This document shows, piece after piece, positions 1 to 7,074 of a DNA stretch of 7,074 nucleotides (positions are counted from its first letter, which is position 1; each line of letters opens with the position of its first letter). The stretch lies in contig JACIYD010000077.1 of NCBI GenBank assembly GCA_014360105.1, positions 1 through 7,074 on the forward strand. The letters are read 5' to 3'. The notes under the pieces were generated by a model. That model did no database searches. It was given only the letters and a program-made list of their open reading frames with translations, and was not told the origin of the DNA. Made by a program: the position numbers and the translations under genes. The DNA is from Clostridia bacterium (GTDB taxonomy: Bacteria; Bacillota; DSM-521; Neomoorellales; SLTJ01).

Positions 1-2981
1 AAGAGAGGCTGGTGGGTGCGGATGGTGCACGAGGCCACCACCACCCGGTTCAGCTTTTCCTGGACGATGATGTCCTGGATACGCTTCAAGGTGTCCTGGG
101 AGCAGGTATAAAGGTTGTGCTCGGCGTAGACCACCCCGGGCAGACGCCGCGCCGCCTCGGTGACCGCCGCCACGTCCACCACCGAAGCGATGTTCAGCCC
201 GCAGTGGCAGATAAAGACCCCCACCCGCGGCTCCTCGGCGGAAACGTCGCGTTCCGGGGGGTATTCCTTTTGGCGCACCAACTGTCCCCGGGCGCCGGCC
301 AGGAACTCCGCCGCGGCCGCCGCGGCCGCGCTGGCGTTAATCACCGTTTCCGGGATGTCCCGCGGGCCCTGGAAGACGCCCGCGGCGAACACACCCGGCC
401 GGCTGGTGGCTACCGGCGCCAGGGGGTCGGTCCAGGCGAAGCCGTCCGGGTTGAGTTTGATGCCCAGGCTCCGCGCAAGTTGCTGCGCCGCCGCCGGCGG
501 TCGCACACCCACGGCCAGCACCACCAGGTCGAATTCCTCTTCCCTGAGGCGGCCGTCCACGCTGTATCTCAGCCGCAGATTCTTGCTTCCCGGTTCTTCC
601 TTGACCGCGGAAATCATCGCACGCACGTAGCGCACTCCGGCCGCCTTCGCCGCCTCGACGTAGCGGTCGAAGTTCTTGCCGTAAGAGCGCATATCGAGGT
701 AGAAGATGGTCGGCTCGATGTCGGGGTCGTGCTCCCGGGCGATAAAGGCTTCCTTGGTGGCGTACATGCAGCAGATGGCGGAGCAGTAAGCCGCCGCCCT
801 TGCCTCGTCCCGCGAGCCCACGCACTGGATGAAGGCGAGGCGGCGTACGTGCGCGCCGTCGCTTGGCCGTCGGATCTCCCCCTGGGTGGGACCGGTGGAA
901 CTGAGCAGCCGCTCGAACTCCATACTGGTGATTACGTTGGGGTAAACGCGGTAGCCGTACTCGCCGCTCCGCTCCGCCTCATAAAGGGCATAGCCGGGTG
1001 CGGCGACAACCGCGCCTACCGCCAGCTCGACCACTTCCTCCTGCTGCCCGTGCTCCACCGCCTTTTTCTGGCAGGCAATCTCGCACTGGCGGCAGTCGCA
1101 GCAGATGCCGCAGTTGAGGCAGCGGGCCGCCTCCGCCACGGCTTCTTCCGGTGTGTAGCCTTGCTCCACTTCGGCAAAGCCGCCGAGGCGCTCCGCCACC
1201 GGCAGTACCCGCGGCTCCCGCCGGGGGCCGCCCTCTGCCCGGGCATGGGGCGGGGGACCGAGCTTTTCCGCCGGCCGCTTCTCCCGGCCGGCGTTGAGGT
1301 CCTCGCCCCGCAGGAAACGGCTGATGGACAGCGCGGCCTCGTGCGCCGAGGCCACCGCTTCCACGACGGAACTCGGGCCTAGGGCCACGTCGCCGCAGGC
1401 AAAGATGCCGGGCACCGTGGTCGCCATGGTCACCGGGTCGACTTGCACCGTGCCGTCGCGGCGGAGCTTGACGCCGCTCTTGGGGCCGAGAAAATCCAAC
1501 TCCGCTTGTTGGCCGATGGCCACGATCACCGTGTCCGCCGCGAGGCGGTCGGTGGTTTTCTCGTCAAAGGTGGGGCGGAAGCGCCCCTGCGCGTCGAAAA
1601 CGGAGGTACAGCGGACCAGGGCGATGCCGCGCACTGCCCCGCCCTCCCCGAGGAAACGCTGGACACCCCAGGAGGGTTTGAGCGCGATACCTTCTTCCAG
1701 GGCGGCTTCGACCTCCCACGGGTGCGCCGGCATTTCCTCGCGCCGCTCCAGGCAGACCAGCGTGACCCGTTCTGCCCCGAGGCGCCGGGCGGTGCGTGCC
1801 GCGTCGACCGCCACGTTGCCGCCGCCGATGACCGCCACTTGCTTGCCCAGCGCCGGTTTCTCTCCCAGGGCGGCCGCTTTGAGAAACGCCAGGCCGGGCT
1901 GGATTCCCTCAAGGTCGGCGCCCGGCACTTCCAGGCGGCGGCTGCCGCCGGTGCCGGCGGCAATAAGCACTGCCTGATACTCGCGGCGCAGTTGTTCCAG
2001 GGTCACATCCCGGCCGACGCGGGTGTTGAGCTTTAGCTCCGGCCCGCCCGCGAGCAACCAGGCGAGGTCCCGCTCCACTGCTTCCAACGGCAGGCGATAG
2101 CGGGGAATGCCCGCGCGCAAAAGACCGCCCGCCGCCGGCAAAGCGTCGAAGACCGTGACCCGGAAGCCCTCCTGGGCCAGGTCGAAGGCGGCCGTCAAAC
2201 CCGCGGGGCCGGCGCCGATAACCGCCACCTTCTCCGCCCGCCTTGCCTCCGGCGGCGCGGGCGGCTTCGCCGCGCCGAAATCCGCCGCCGCCCGTTTTAA
2301 CCACTGGATGGCCACGGGTGCATCAAATTCTTTGCGGTTGCACTCCCCTTCACAAGGGTGGTGGCAGATCCGGCCGCAGACGGCGGCAAAGGGCATACGC
2401 CGCCGCACCACCTCCAGCGCCTCGTCGAACTTCCCCTGAGCAATGAGAGCGACGTAGCCCTGGACGTTGGTACCGGCCGGGCAGGCCGCGCGGCAAGGCG
2501 GGGTGCCGCGTTTCTCGATCAGGTACTTGTTGGGCACCGCCTGGGGAAAAAGGCGGTAGATGGCTTTACGTTCGTTCATGCCCTCGTTGAAGGCATCGGG
2601 CACGGATACCGGACAGACCCGTTCGCAATCGCCGCAGGCGGTGCATTCCCGCAAATTGACGTAGCGCGGCCGCTTGCGCAGCCGGGCGCGGAAGGCGCCG
2701 GGTTCTCCTTCTAAGGCCTCTACGGTGGTACAGGTATGGAGCATGATGTTCGGATGGTTCAAGGTATCGGTCATCCGCGGACCGAGGAGACACATGGCGC
2801 AGTCGTTGGTCGGGAAAGTCTTGTCCAACTGGCTCATCCGGCCGCCCAGGGAGGGGCTTTCCGTGACCAGGTGGACGAAGAAGCCGGCGGAAGCCAGGTC
2901 GAGCGCGGCCTGCATGCCGGCAATGCCGCCGCCGGCGACCATGACCGCACCGACGCGTTCTTGGGGACGCACCTTCCTCAC
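1..2981 (-). CDS. hdrA: HdrA-like multi-flavin, multi-Fe-S electron-transfer protein with inserted GltD/NfnB-like module (3' end off window)
   Basis: 993 codons are open to the window edge with no stop. Modules in order: (1) HdrA FAD domain, residues 11-110, with GGGIAG (17-22), SLGGRMSQLDKTFPTNDCAMC (C61, C64) and HPNI; (2) a [4Fe-4S] motif at C113, C116, C119, C123; (3) a GltD/NfnB-like module, about 158-617, with six cysteines (C163, C167, C202, C206, C210, C214), FAD fold VIGAGPAGL (254-262), nucleotide fold VIGGGNVAVDAARTARRLGA (384-403) and GIFACGD (525-531); (4) a seven-cysteine cluster (621-637) and the rest of HdrA with QCVGSRD (719-725), YCSAICCMYA and FAAGVFQGPRDIPETV; (5) from about 915, GVFICHCGLNIASVVDV, the usual opening of HdrA, so a second unit begins. 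GTG at 2981 is the preferred start; GTG at 2972 is possible, as neither has an ideal ribosome binding site. It is the likely electron hub of the complex. That it takes electrons from NAD(P)H is inferred. Confidence 0.93.
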   Translation of the reverse strand, partial: MRKVRPQERVGAVMVAGGGIAGMQAALDLASAGFFVHLVTESPSLGGRMSQLDKTFPTNDCAMCLLGPRMTDTLNHPNIMLHTCTTVEALEGEPGAFRARLRKRPRYVNLRECTACGDCERVCPVSVPDAFNEGMNERKAIYRLFPQAVPNKYLIEKRGTPPCRAACPAGTNVQGYVALIAQGKFDEALEVVRRRMPFAAVCGRICHHPCEGECNRKEFDAPVAIQWLKRAAADFGAAKPPAPPEARRAEKVAVIGAGPAGLTAAFDLAQEGFRVTVFDALPAAGGLLRAGIPRYRLPLEAVERDLAWLLAGGPELKLNTRVGRDVTLEQLRREYQAVLIAAGTGGSRRLEVPGADLEGIQPGLAFLKAAALGEKPALGKQVAVIGGGNVAVDAARTARRLGAERVTLVCLERREEMPAHPWEVEAALEEGIALKPSWGVQRFLGEGGAVRGIALVRCTSVFDAQGRFRPTFDEKTTDRLAADTVIVAIGQQAELDFLGPKSGVKLRRDGTVQVDPVTMATTVPGIFACGDVALGPSSVVEAVASAHEAALSISRFLRGEDLNAGREKRPAEKLGPPPHARAEGGPRREPRVLPVAERLGGFAEVEQGYTPEEAVAEAARCLNCGICCDCRQCEIACQKKAVEHGQQEEVVELAVGAVVAAPGYALYEAERSGEYGYRVYPNVITSMEFERLLSSTGPTQGEIRRPSDGAHVRRLAFIQCVGSRDEARAAAYCSAICCMYATKEAFIAREHDPDIEPTIFYLDMRSYGKNFDRYVEAAKAAGVRYVRAMISAVKEEPGSKNLRLRYSVDGRLREEEFDLVVLAVGVRPPAAAQQLARSLGIKLNPDGFAWTDPLAPVATSRPGVFAAGVFQGPRDIPETVINASAAAAAAAEFLAGARGQLVRQKEYPPERDVSAEEPRVGVFICHCGLNIASVVDVAAVTEAARRLPGVVYAEHNLYTCSQDTLKRIQDIIVQEKLNRVVVASCTIRTHQPL

Positions 2982-2991
2982 CGCCTTTCTC

Positions 2992-3852
2992 TCAAGCCAG
3001 ATAAGCGCGTAACGCCGGGCGCGGGTCGACCAGGTGGCGCGCCAGCCAGCCGGCCGCTCCTTTCAAGCCCAGCGCCACCCCCACCACTTCCGAAAGATAG
3101 AAGACCGGCATCTCTCTCCCCTTAGGCTGGCGCCCGTCCAGGTTCGCCTGACAGAGGGGGCAAACGGTGACGAGCGCCGCGGCACCCGCCCGGCGGGCGG
3201 CGGAGACGATCTCGTGGACCAGATGCCCAACCAGGTCGGGCCGGGAGAGGGCCAGCGAGGCGCCGCAGCAGTCGGTCCGCGCCGGCCACGGAAGGGGCTT
3301 CGCGCCTACGGCCGCCAGGACCTTCTCCATCCGCTGGGGCTGCTCGGGGTTCTCCTCGAAGCTCACACTCGCGGGCCGGTTGAGCAGGCAGCCGTAGTAG
3401 GCGGCCAAAGCCAGACCGTGCAGCGGCCGGCGGACGCTCGCGCGGATGGCACCCAGCATGGCGGGCGTGCTCAGTACCTCCAGGACGTGACGCACCACTA
3501 CCTGCCCGCGATAGGGGCGACCGAGAATTTCTTCGGCGTCCCGGTTGAGTTCCCGGGCCTCCTCATGGTTTGCCGCCATGAAGGCCTGCGTCACCCGCAG
3601 CAAGTTGTAACAGGCGGCACACGGTACCACCAGTTCCTGGTCCTGGGCCTCGGCGAGCACGAGGTTGCGCAGGGGCAGGGCGTGGGCAAGGTAGGGGCTG
3701 AGGGCGTGACCGGAGCTGGCGCCGCAGCAGTTCCAGTCGGCCAGTTCCTGTAATTGCAGATCCAGGCGGCCGAATACCGCGCGTGTGGCCGCATCGTACT
3801 CGGCCGCGCTCGCATGCAAGGAACAGCCCGGATAATAGCTATAGCGCGCCAC
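2992..3852 (-). CDS. hdrB: HdrB-like CCG-domain subunit
   Basis: The protein (286 residues) is the HdrB-type subunit, which in methanogens carries two noncubane [4Fe-4S] clusters at the disulfide-reducing site. Both cysteine-rich CCG motifs are complete, numbered from the GTG start: C10, C42-C43, C78 and C81 (YYPGC, NCCGAS, PCAAC), and C155, C195-C196, C231 and C234 (YYGC, DCCGAS, CPLC). The clusters should therefore form. GTG at 3852 gives the typical opening MARYSYYPGCSLH and has AGGGGGG 8 bases upstream. A longer reading from a TTG at 3882 is less likely. The 14-base overlap with hdrC suggests translational coupling, and the stop TGA lies 10 bases before the hdrA start. In an acs operon the substrate is unlikely to be CoM-S-S-CoB. 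A role in linking HdrA to methylene-tetrahydrofolate reductase is inferred from the Moorella complex. Confidence 0.93.
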   Translation of the reverse strand: MARYSYYPGCSLHASAAEYDAATRAVFGRLDLQLQELADWNCCGASSGHALSPYLAHALPLRNLVLAEAQDQELVVPCAACYNLLRVTQAFMAANHEEARELNRDAEEILGRPYRGQVVVRHVLEVLSTPAMLGAIRASVRRPLHGLALAAYYGCLLNRPASVSFEENPEQPQRMEKVLAAVGAKPLPWPARTDCCGASLALSRPDLVGHLVHEIVSAARRAGAAALVTVCPLCQANLDGRQPKGREMPVFYLSEVVGVALGLKGAAGWLARHLVDPRPALRAYLA

Positions 3853-4435
3853 TGCCGTTGCCCCCCTGCTGCGCCCTGGCAAAAAGGGCGCGGATCTCCT
3901 TTTGGCGTCTGACCCCTTCCGGCAGCAGCTTGAGTTTGCCCCGCCGGAACATGGCCAGACCCAGGTCGAGGTCCTGGGTTAGCGGTCCGCGGCTTTTTAG
4001 CTTGTAGCGGATGAGCATGCTCAGCTCATGCAGGCGGCCTCGGTTTTGCAGGGAAGCAAGGAAGGCTTGATGGAAGGCCTGAACCGCGCTTTCTTTGGCG
4101 GGCAGCCGCCGCCGCACGGCCTCCTGCTTGAGCGCATCGGCCACGGCGGCCAGGTCGATGCCGTTGGGGCATCTGGCGACACAGGTGCGGCAGGCGGCAC
4201 ACAGCCAGATGGTGCGAGTGTGCCACAGCTCTTCCAGGTGCCCCATCTGCACATAGCGAATGAACTGGTGGGGCAATAGGTCCATGGCAAAGCCCAGGGG
4301 ACAGCCACCGGAGCACTTCTGGCACTGATAACAGAGGGAAATGCGTTGACCCGACGCCCTCTCGATCGCGGCGACCCGCTCGGGGCGCGGCGATAAATAT
4401 GCCTGGGCGCCGGCGCCGGGGAGATCTACCGCCAC
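3839..4435 (-). CDS. hdrC: HdrC-like iron-sulfur subunit of a heterodisulfide-reductase-type complex
   Basis: This small ferredoxin-like subunit (198 residues) passes electrons between HdrA and HdrB. Two [4Fe-4S] motifs are visible: C-x2-C-x2-C-x3-CP at residues 35-45 (CYQCQKCSGGCP) and again at 79-89 (CAACRTCVARCP). Between them is a helical stretch with FIRYVQMG and an aromatic, hydrophobic run (TIWLC), as usual in HdrC. The basic C-terminal third has no recognised motif. GTG at 4435 is chosen as the start because it has a strong ribosome binding site at 4450-4443; the in-frame ATG at 4453 would add six residues. The stop TAG (3841-3839) lies within hdrB, overlapping it by 14 bases. By analogy with Moorella it belongs to the MetVF-HdrABC-MvhD methylene-tetrahydrofolate reductase complex. 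That assignment rests on context. Confidence 0.9.
   Translation of the reverse strand: MAVDLPGAGAQAYLSPRPERVAAIERASGQRISLCYQCQKCSGGCPLGFAMDLLPHQFIRYVQMGHLEELWHTRTIWLCAACRTCVARCPNGIDLAAVADALKQEAVRRRLPAKESAVQAFHQAFLASLQNRGRLHELSMLIRYKLKSRGPLTQDLDLGLAMFRRGKLKLLPEGVRRQKEIRALFARAQQGGNGSGAL
3861..3867 (-). promoter_or_regulatory. Ribosome binding site of hdrB
   Basis: On the minus strand AGGGGGG lies 8 bases before the GTG at 3852, inside the 3' end of hdrC. It supports the GTG over the upstream in-frame TTG at 3882. Confidence 0.7.
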
Positions 4436-4442
4436 ATTCCTT

Positions 4443-4450
4443 CCCTCCCT
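4443..4450 (-). promoter_or_regulatory. Ribosome binding site of hdrC
   Basis: On the minus strand AGGGAGGG lies 7 bases before the GTG at 4435. It favours that GTG over the in-frame ATG at 4453, which has no such sequence upstream. Confidence 0.7.
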
Positions 4451-4468
4451 CATTGGCGAGGCGTTCGA

Positions 4469-4526
4469 CCCGGAGGTGCTCCGGGCAGGGTTCCCTTTTC
4501 TCTTGCCTTTCTTGCCTGCCCGGAGC
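4469..4526 (-). promoter_or_regulatory. Overlapping inverted repeats (two competing hairpins) between acsE and hdrC
   Basis: The intergenic gap holds a perfect 12-bp inverted repeat, with arms at 4478-4489 and 4515-4526 and a 25-base loop that is purine-rich in the transcript. A second, 7-bp stem with a 3-base loop uses 4469-4475 and 4479-4485. The arm at 4479-4485 (CTCCGGG on the plus strand) can pair with either CCCGGAG copy (4469-4475 or 4519-4525), so the two structures exclude each other. No run of T follows on the minus strand, so neither is a typical intrinsic terminator. A role in attenuation, RNA processing or differential stability of the acs and hdr parts is inferred only. Confidence 0.4.
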
Positions 4527-4549
4527 TCCCTATTCTCTTTTGCGCCGCC

Positions 4550-5362
<813 letters not shown>

Positions 5363-6334
5363 CTAGAAGTCACTCGGCTGCATTAGCTTGTCAATGAGGC
5401 CCTTGGTCAGGGCCACAGCCCGCGGGTGGCGCATGAGGAGGATGTGAGCCCCCGCTTGCAAGAGGGCGCTGGCCGCGGTCGCTTCCCAGAGGACGCCGCG
5501 TGCCGCCGCCTCGCCCCACTCGGGGTAATCCGTCTCCGGCGCGCTTGCTTCCTTCTGGCGCCAGCACTCGTGCCCGATGGTGCAAAGGACCGGCATGGAA
5601 AGCATCTTGTCGCCCTGGAGGGCGCCGAGCCGCGACCTTTCCATAATGGAGAAAGCATACTCGATGCCGTAGCCGAGGCCGCCGATTGAGGGGTCGATGA
5701 CGATGCGGTTTGGCTGTAAGTTCATCTCGGTAATAAGGATGTTGAGCTGCTTGCAGATGTTGATGTCAAGCGGCGACTTGGCAATAACGTTGTGGCCGTG
5801 AACCATACAGGCGGCCACGATGGTCCGGTAGTTGTCCTGCTCGGCGTTGCCCAGGAGCAGCCGTTCGCCGCTCGCCGCCTCGCTGATCGCCTCCATGAGT
5901 TGATTGTCCTTTTCCGAAGCACCACAGCCCACCACGATGAGAGGCGCGCCCACCGCGGCGAGGACTTCCTTCACCGTAGCCACACACTGGTCTACGCTGC
6001 GGTTCGCCCCCTCCGGGTCGGCGCCGTCCAGCTTGAGATAGATCAGGTCGGCACCGTACTGCTCCACACACTTCTTTGCCCAGGCGGCCGGGTTGTCCCA
6101 GACGTCCTGATAACAGGCGGCCAGCGCCGGCGGCCAGTTCGGCACGACATCCTGGACTTCCAGCGCGATCACCGGCCGATTCGGAGTTTGCCCCTCAAAG
6201 TGATGAAAAGGCAGGGCCGGGTCGCCGCCCACCTTGAGGCTGTATGCCCGGGTGCCTCCTTCTTCCTTGGTCGCCCCCAGCACCACTTCCCCGACCCGAC
6301 TCGGATTTCTGTCCTTAAGCACTTCAACCGGCAT
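5363..6334 (-). CDS. acsD: Corrinoid iron-sulfur protein small subunit (AcsD/CfsB)
   Basis: The 323-residue protein is the small subunit of the corrinoid iron-sulfur protein. It is a TIM-barrel partner that pairs with AcsC to enclose the cobalamin during methyl transfer from AcsE to acetyl-CoA synthase. Family hallmarks are [13 protein letters not shown] near residues 36-48, [69 protein letters not shown] and [11 protein letters not shown] near the end. The frame stays open up to a GTG at 6367, but the ATG at 6334 is chosen. It follows AGGAAGGGAG with a 7-base spacer, gives an N-terminus (MPVEVLKDR) like that of Moorella AcsD, and gives the 323 residues I recall for that protein. The stop TAG is 18 bases before acsE. 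The gene is intact and very probably cotranscribed with acsC and acsE. Confidence 0.97.
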   Translation of the reverse strand: MPVEVLKDRNPSRVGEVVLGATKEEGGTRAYSLKVGGDPALPFHHFEGQTPNRPVIALEVQDVVPNWPPALAACYQDVWDNPAAWAKKCVEQYGADLIYLKLDGADPEGANRSVDQCVATVKEVLAAVGAPLIVVGCGASEKDNQLMEAISEAASGERLLLGNAEQDNYRTIVAACMVHGHNVIAKSPLDINICKQLNILITEMNLQPNRIVIDPSIGGLGYGIEYAFSIMERSRLGALQGDKMLSMPVLCTIGHECWRQKEASAPETDYPEWGEAAARGVLWEATAASALLQAGAHILLMRHPRAVALTKGLIDKLMQPSDF

Positions 6335-6341
6335 GGCGATT

Positions 6342-6351
6342 CTCCCTTCCT
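6342..6351 (-). promoter_or_regulatory. Ribosome binding site of acsD
   Basis: On the minus strand AGGAAGGGAG lies 7 bases before the ATG at 6334. It decides the start of acsD in favour of this ATG over the in-frame GTG at 6367. Confidence 0.8.
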
Positions 6352-6369
6352 CGTGATTTCTCCCCACCG

Positions 6370-7074
6370 CTAGCTTGCGAAGTTGCTCTTGGCAAACGCC
6401 GGAATACCCGACGCGTCCCGCGGACCGACCATGACGTTCCAGCCGGTGAGTTCCTCAAGTTTTCCTTTAAGCACGGCCACCGTTCCCGGGATGACGATGT
6501 TCCGGTGCTTAACCTTGCTCTCCACATCAAGTTTCTTCATCACCTGGGCGATCTTCTCTGCGGTGAAGCGGCCGTCGGCGTAAGAAGTCATCACCGAAAG
6601 CCCGTCGGTATTGACCGAGATGATGTAGCTCGGGATGCGCGAGCCTTCGACCTCGCCCTGCACGGTGTAGTAGGTGAGGGAGAAATTGGTGGTAACGTAA
6701 ACCGGCGAGTTTTCGTTGGGCGTGCCGACCTCGTTTAGCTTTTCCTCTACCTGGATCGGCACCTGCGGGTCGGTGTAGAGGTTCTGCCGCCAGGTCAAAA
6801 GCGGCAGGAGGTGGGCCCTGGCGGTGGTCTTCAGGGTCACGATGCTCGCGTACTTGGTCACGTAGGCAGCCGCCTCGACCACTTCCTCCTCGGGATCGTC
6901 CGCCAGGGTGAAGGCGATCACCGGATAACCGAAGGGACGGAAGCGCTTCTTAATGGCCTGGCGCCGCATTTGGACAAAGTCGGCCAGGGCCTGAGACGGG
7001 GTCTGGGGGCTCGGATCCAGCACCAGTTGCTTATAACCGGCGCCCGTCACCTTTTCCACCAGCACGGCCAGAGC
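6370..7074 (-). CDS. acsC: Corrinoid iron-sulfur protein large subunit (AcsC/CfsA), C-terminal part
   Basis: This is the C-terminal 234 residues; the 5' end lies beyond the window. The family is about 446 residues long, so roughly half is seen and the N-terminal [4Fe-4S] domain is missing. With AcsD it forms the cytoplasmic corrinoid protein that carries the methyl group from AcsE to acetyl-CoA synthase. The visible part begins in the TIM barrel. The corrinoid-binding C-terminal domain follows, with [14 protein letters not shown] at about visible residues 128-141, then [20 protein letters not shown] and [19 protein letters not shown], and it ends [18 protein letters not shown]. These segments match my memory of the Moorella protein closely. 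The stop is TAG at 6372-6370. acsD starts 35 bases downstream on the same strand, which suggests one transcript. Identification is by recognition of the family, not a search. No internal defect is seen. Confidence 0.95.
   Translation of the reverse strand, partial: ALAVLVEKVTGAGYKQLVLDPSPQTPSQALADFVQMRRQAIKKRFRPFGYPVIAFTLADDPEEEVVEAAAYVTKYASIVTLKTTARAHLLPLLTWRQNLYTDPQVPIQVEEKLNEVGTPNENSPVYVTTNFSLTYYTVQGEVEGSRIPSYIISVNTDGLSVMTSYADGRFTAEKIAQVMKKLDVESKVKHRNIVIPGTVAVLKGKLEELTGWNVMVGPRDASGIPAFAKSNFAS

Noticed and set aside
309..330. A GC-only direct repeat (two GCGGCCGC copies, 9 bases apart)
   Set aside because: It encodes the seven-alanine run at residues 885-891 of HdrA (INASAAAAAAAEFL), a place where HdrA proteins are commonly alanine-rich. 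Simple codon repetition explains it.
12..1382. A 456-codon open frame on the plus strand
   Set aside because: It lies entirely antisense to hdrA, whose minus-strand reading has clear family motifs throughout. The plus-strand translation is low in complexity, rich in Arg, His and Gly, and shows no recognisable domain. Long antisense frames are expected in GC-rich coding DNA.
1131..2510. A separate gltD-like gene, or a frameshifted pair of genes, between two HdrA pieces
   Set aside because: Codon-by-codon reading shows one continuous minus-strand frame from 2981 to 1 with no stop, and HdrA features on both sides of the module are in the same frame. It is a domain insertion, not a separate gene.
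3034..3753. A 239-codon open frame on the plus strand
   Set aside because: It is antisense to hdrB, which has all its CCG-motif cysteines on the minus strand. The plus translation has no recognisable motif.
4478..4526. An intrinsic transcription terminator after acsE
   Set aside because: The 12-bp stem is strong, but no T run follows on the minus strand and the loop is 25 bases long. It is listed as a possible regulatory hairpin instead.
6335..6367. An 11-residue N-terminal extension of AcsD from a GTG at 6367
   Set aside because: The ATG at 6334 has a better-placed ribosome binding site and gives the expected family length and N-terminus. The extension would begin only two bases after the acsC stop codon (6372-6370), with no good site of its own.

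Overview
The window is one end of a Wood-Ljungdahl (reductive acetyl-CoA) gene cluster. It is GC-rich and every recognisable gene lies on the minus strand, so transcription runs from high to low coordinates. The order is acsC (5' end off the window), acsD, acsE, hdrC, hdrB, hdrA (3' end off the window). The acs proteins closely resemble, from memory, those of Moorella thermoacetica. The window most likely comes from an anaerobic, probably thermophilic, clostridial-type bacterium (Moorella/Ammonifex/Desulfotomaculum-like) that makes or oxidises acetyl-CoA. The genus cannot be fixed from this stretch.

Region 4550-7074 holds the methyl-transfer part. AcsC and AcsD form the corrinoid iron-sulfur protein. 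AcsE moves the methyl group from methyl-tetrahydrofolate to its cobalt. All catalytic AcsE residues I can place are present, and AcsD and AcsE have the lengths expected of the family. The three genes are closely spaced (35 and 18 bases), each with a strong ribosome binding site.

Region 4436-4549 is the only real intergenic gap (114 bases). It holds a 12-bp perfect inverted repeat that overlaps a competing 7-bp hairpin. A switch or processing site between the acs and hdr halves is possible.

Region 1-4435 encodes a heterodisulfide-reductase-like electron transfer module: HdrC (two [4Fe-4S] motifs), HdrB (two CCG motifs) and an unusually built HdrA. Methanogen heterodisulfide reductase is not expected here. 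In M. thermoacetica the homologous genes sit next to acsE and encode part of the MetVF-HdrABC-MvhD methylene-tetrahydrofolate reductase complex, which makes the AcsE substrate. By inference mvhD, metV and metF follow beyond coordinate 1.

The most notable feature is HdrA, readable here for 993 codons without a stop. A complete GltD/NfnB-like NAD(P)H-binding flavoprotein module (about 460 residues) is inserted inside the HdrA ferredoxin domain. After the first HdrA unit ends, a second one begins with the CHCG-type segment that normally opens HdrA. This predicts a protein with several flavins and several Fe-S clusters, suited to NAD(P)H-linked and possibly bifurcating electron transfer to methylene-tetrahydrofolate reductase. 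I see no RNA genes, mobile elements or CRISPR arrays.
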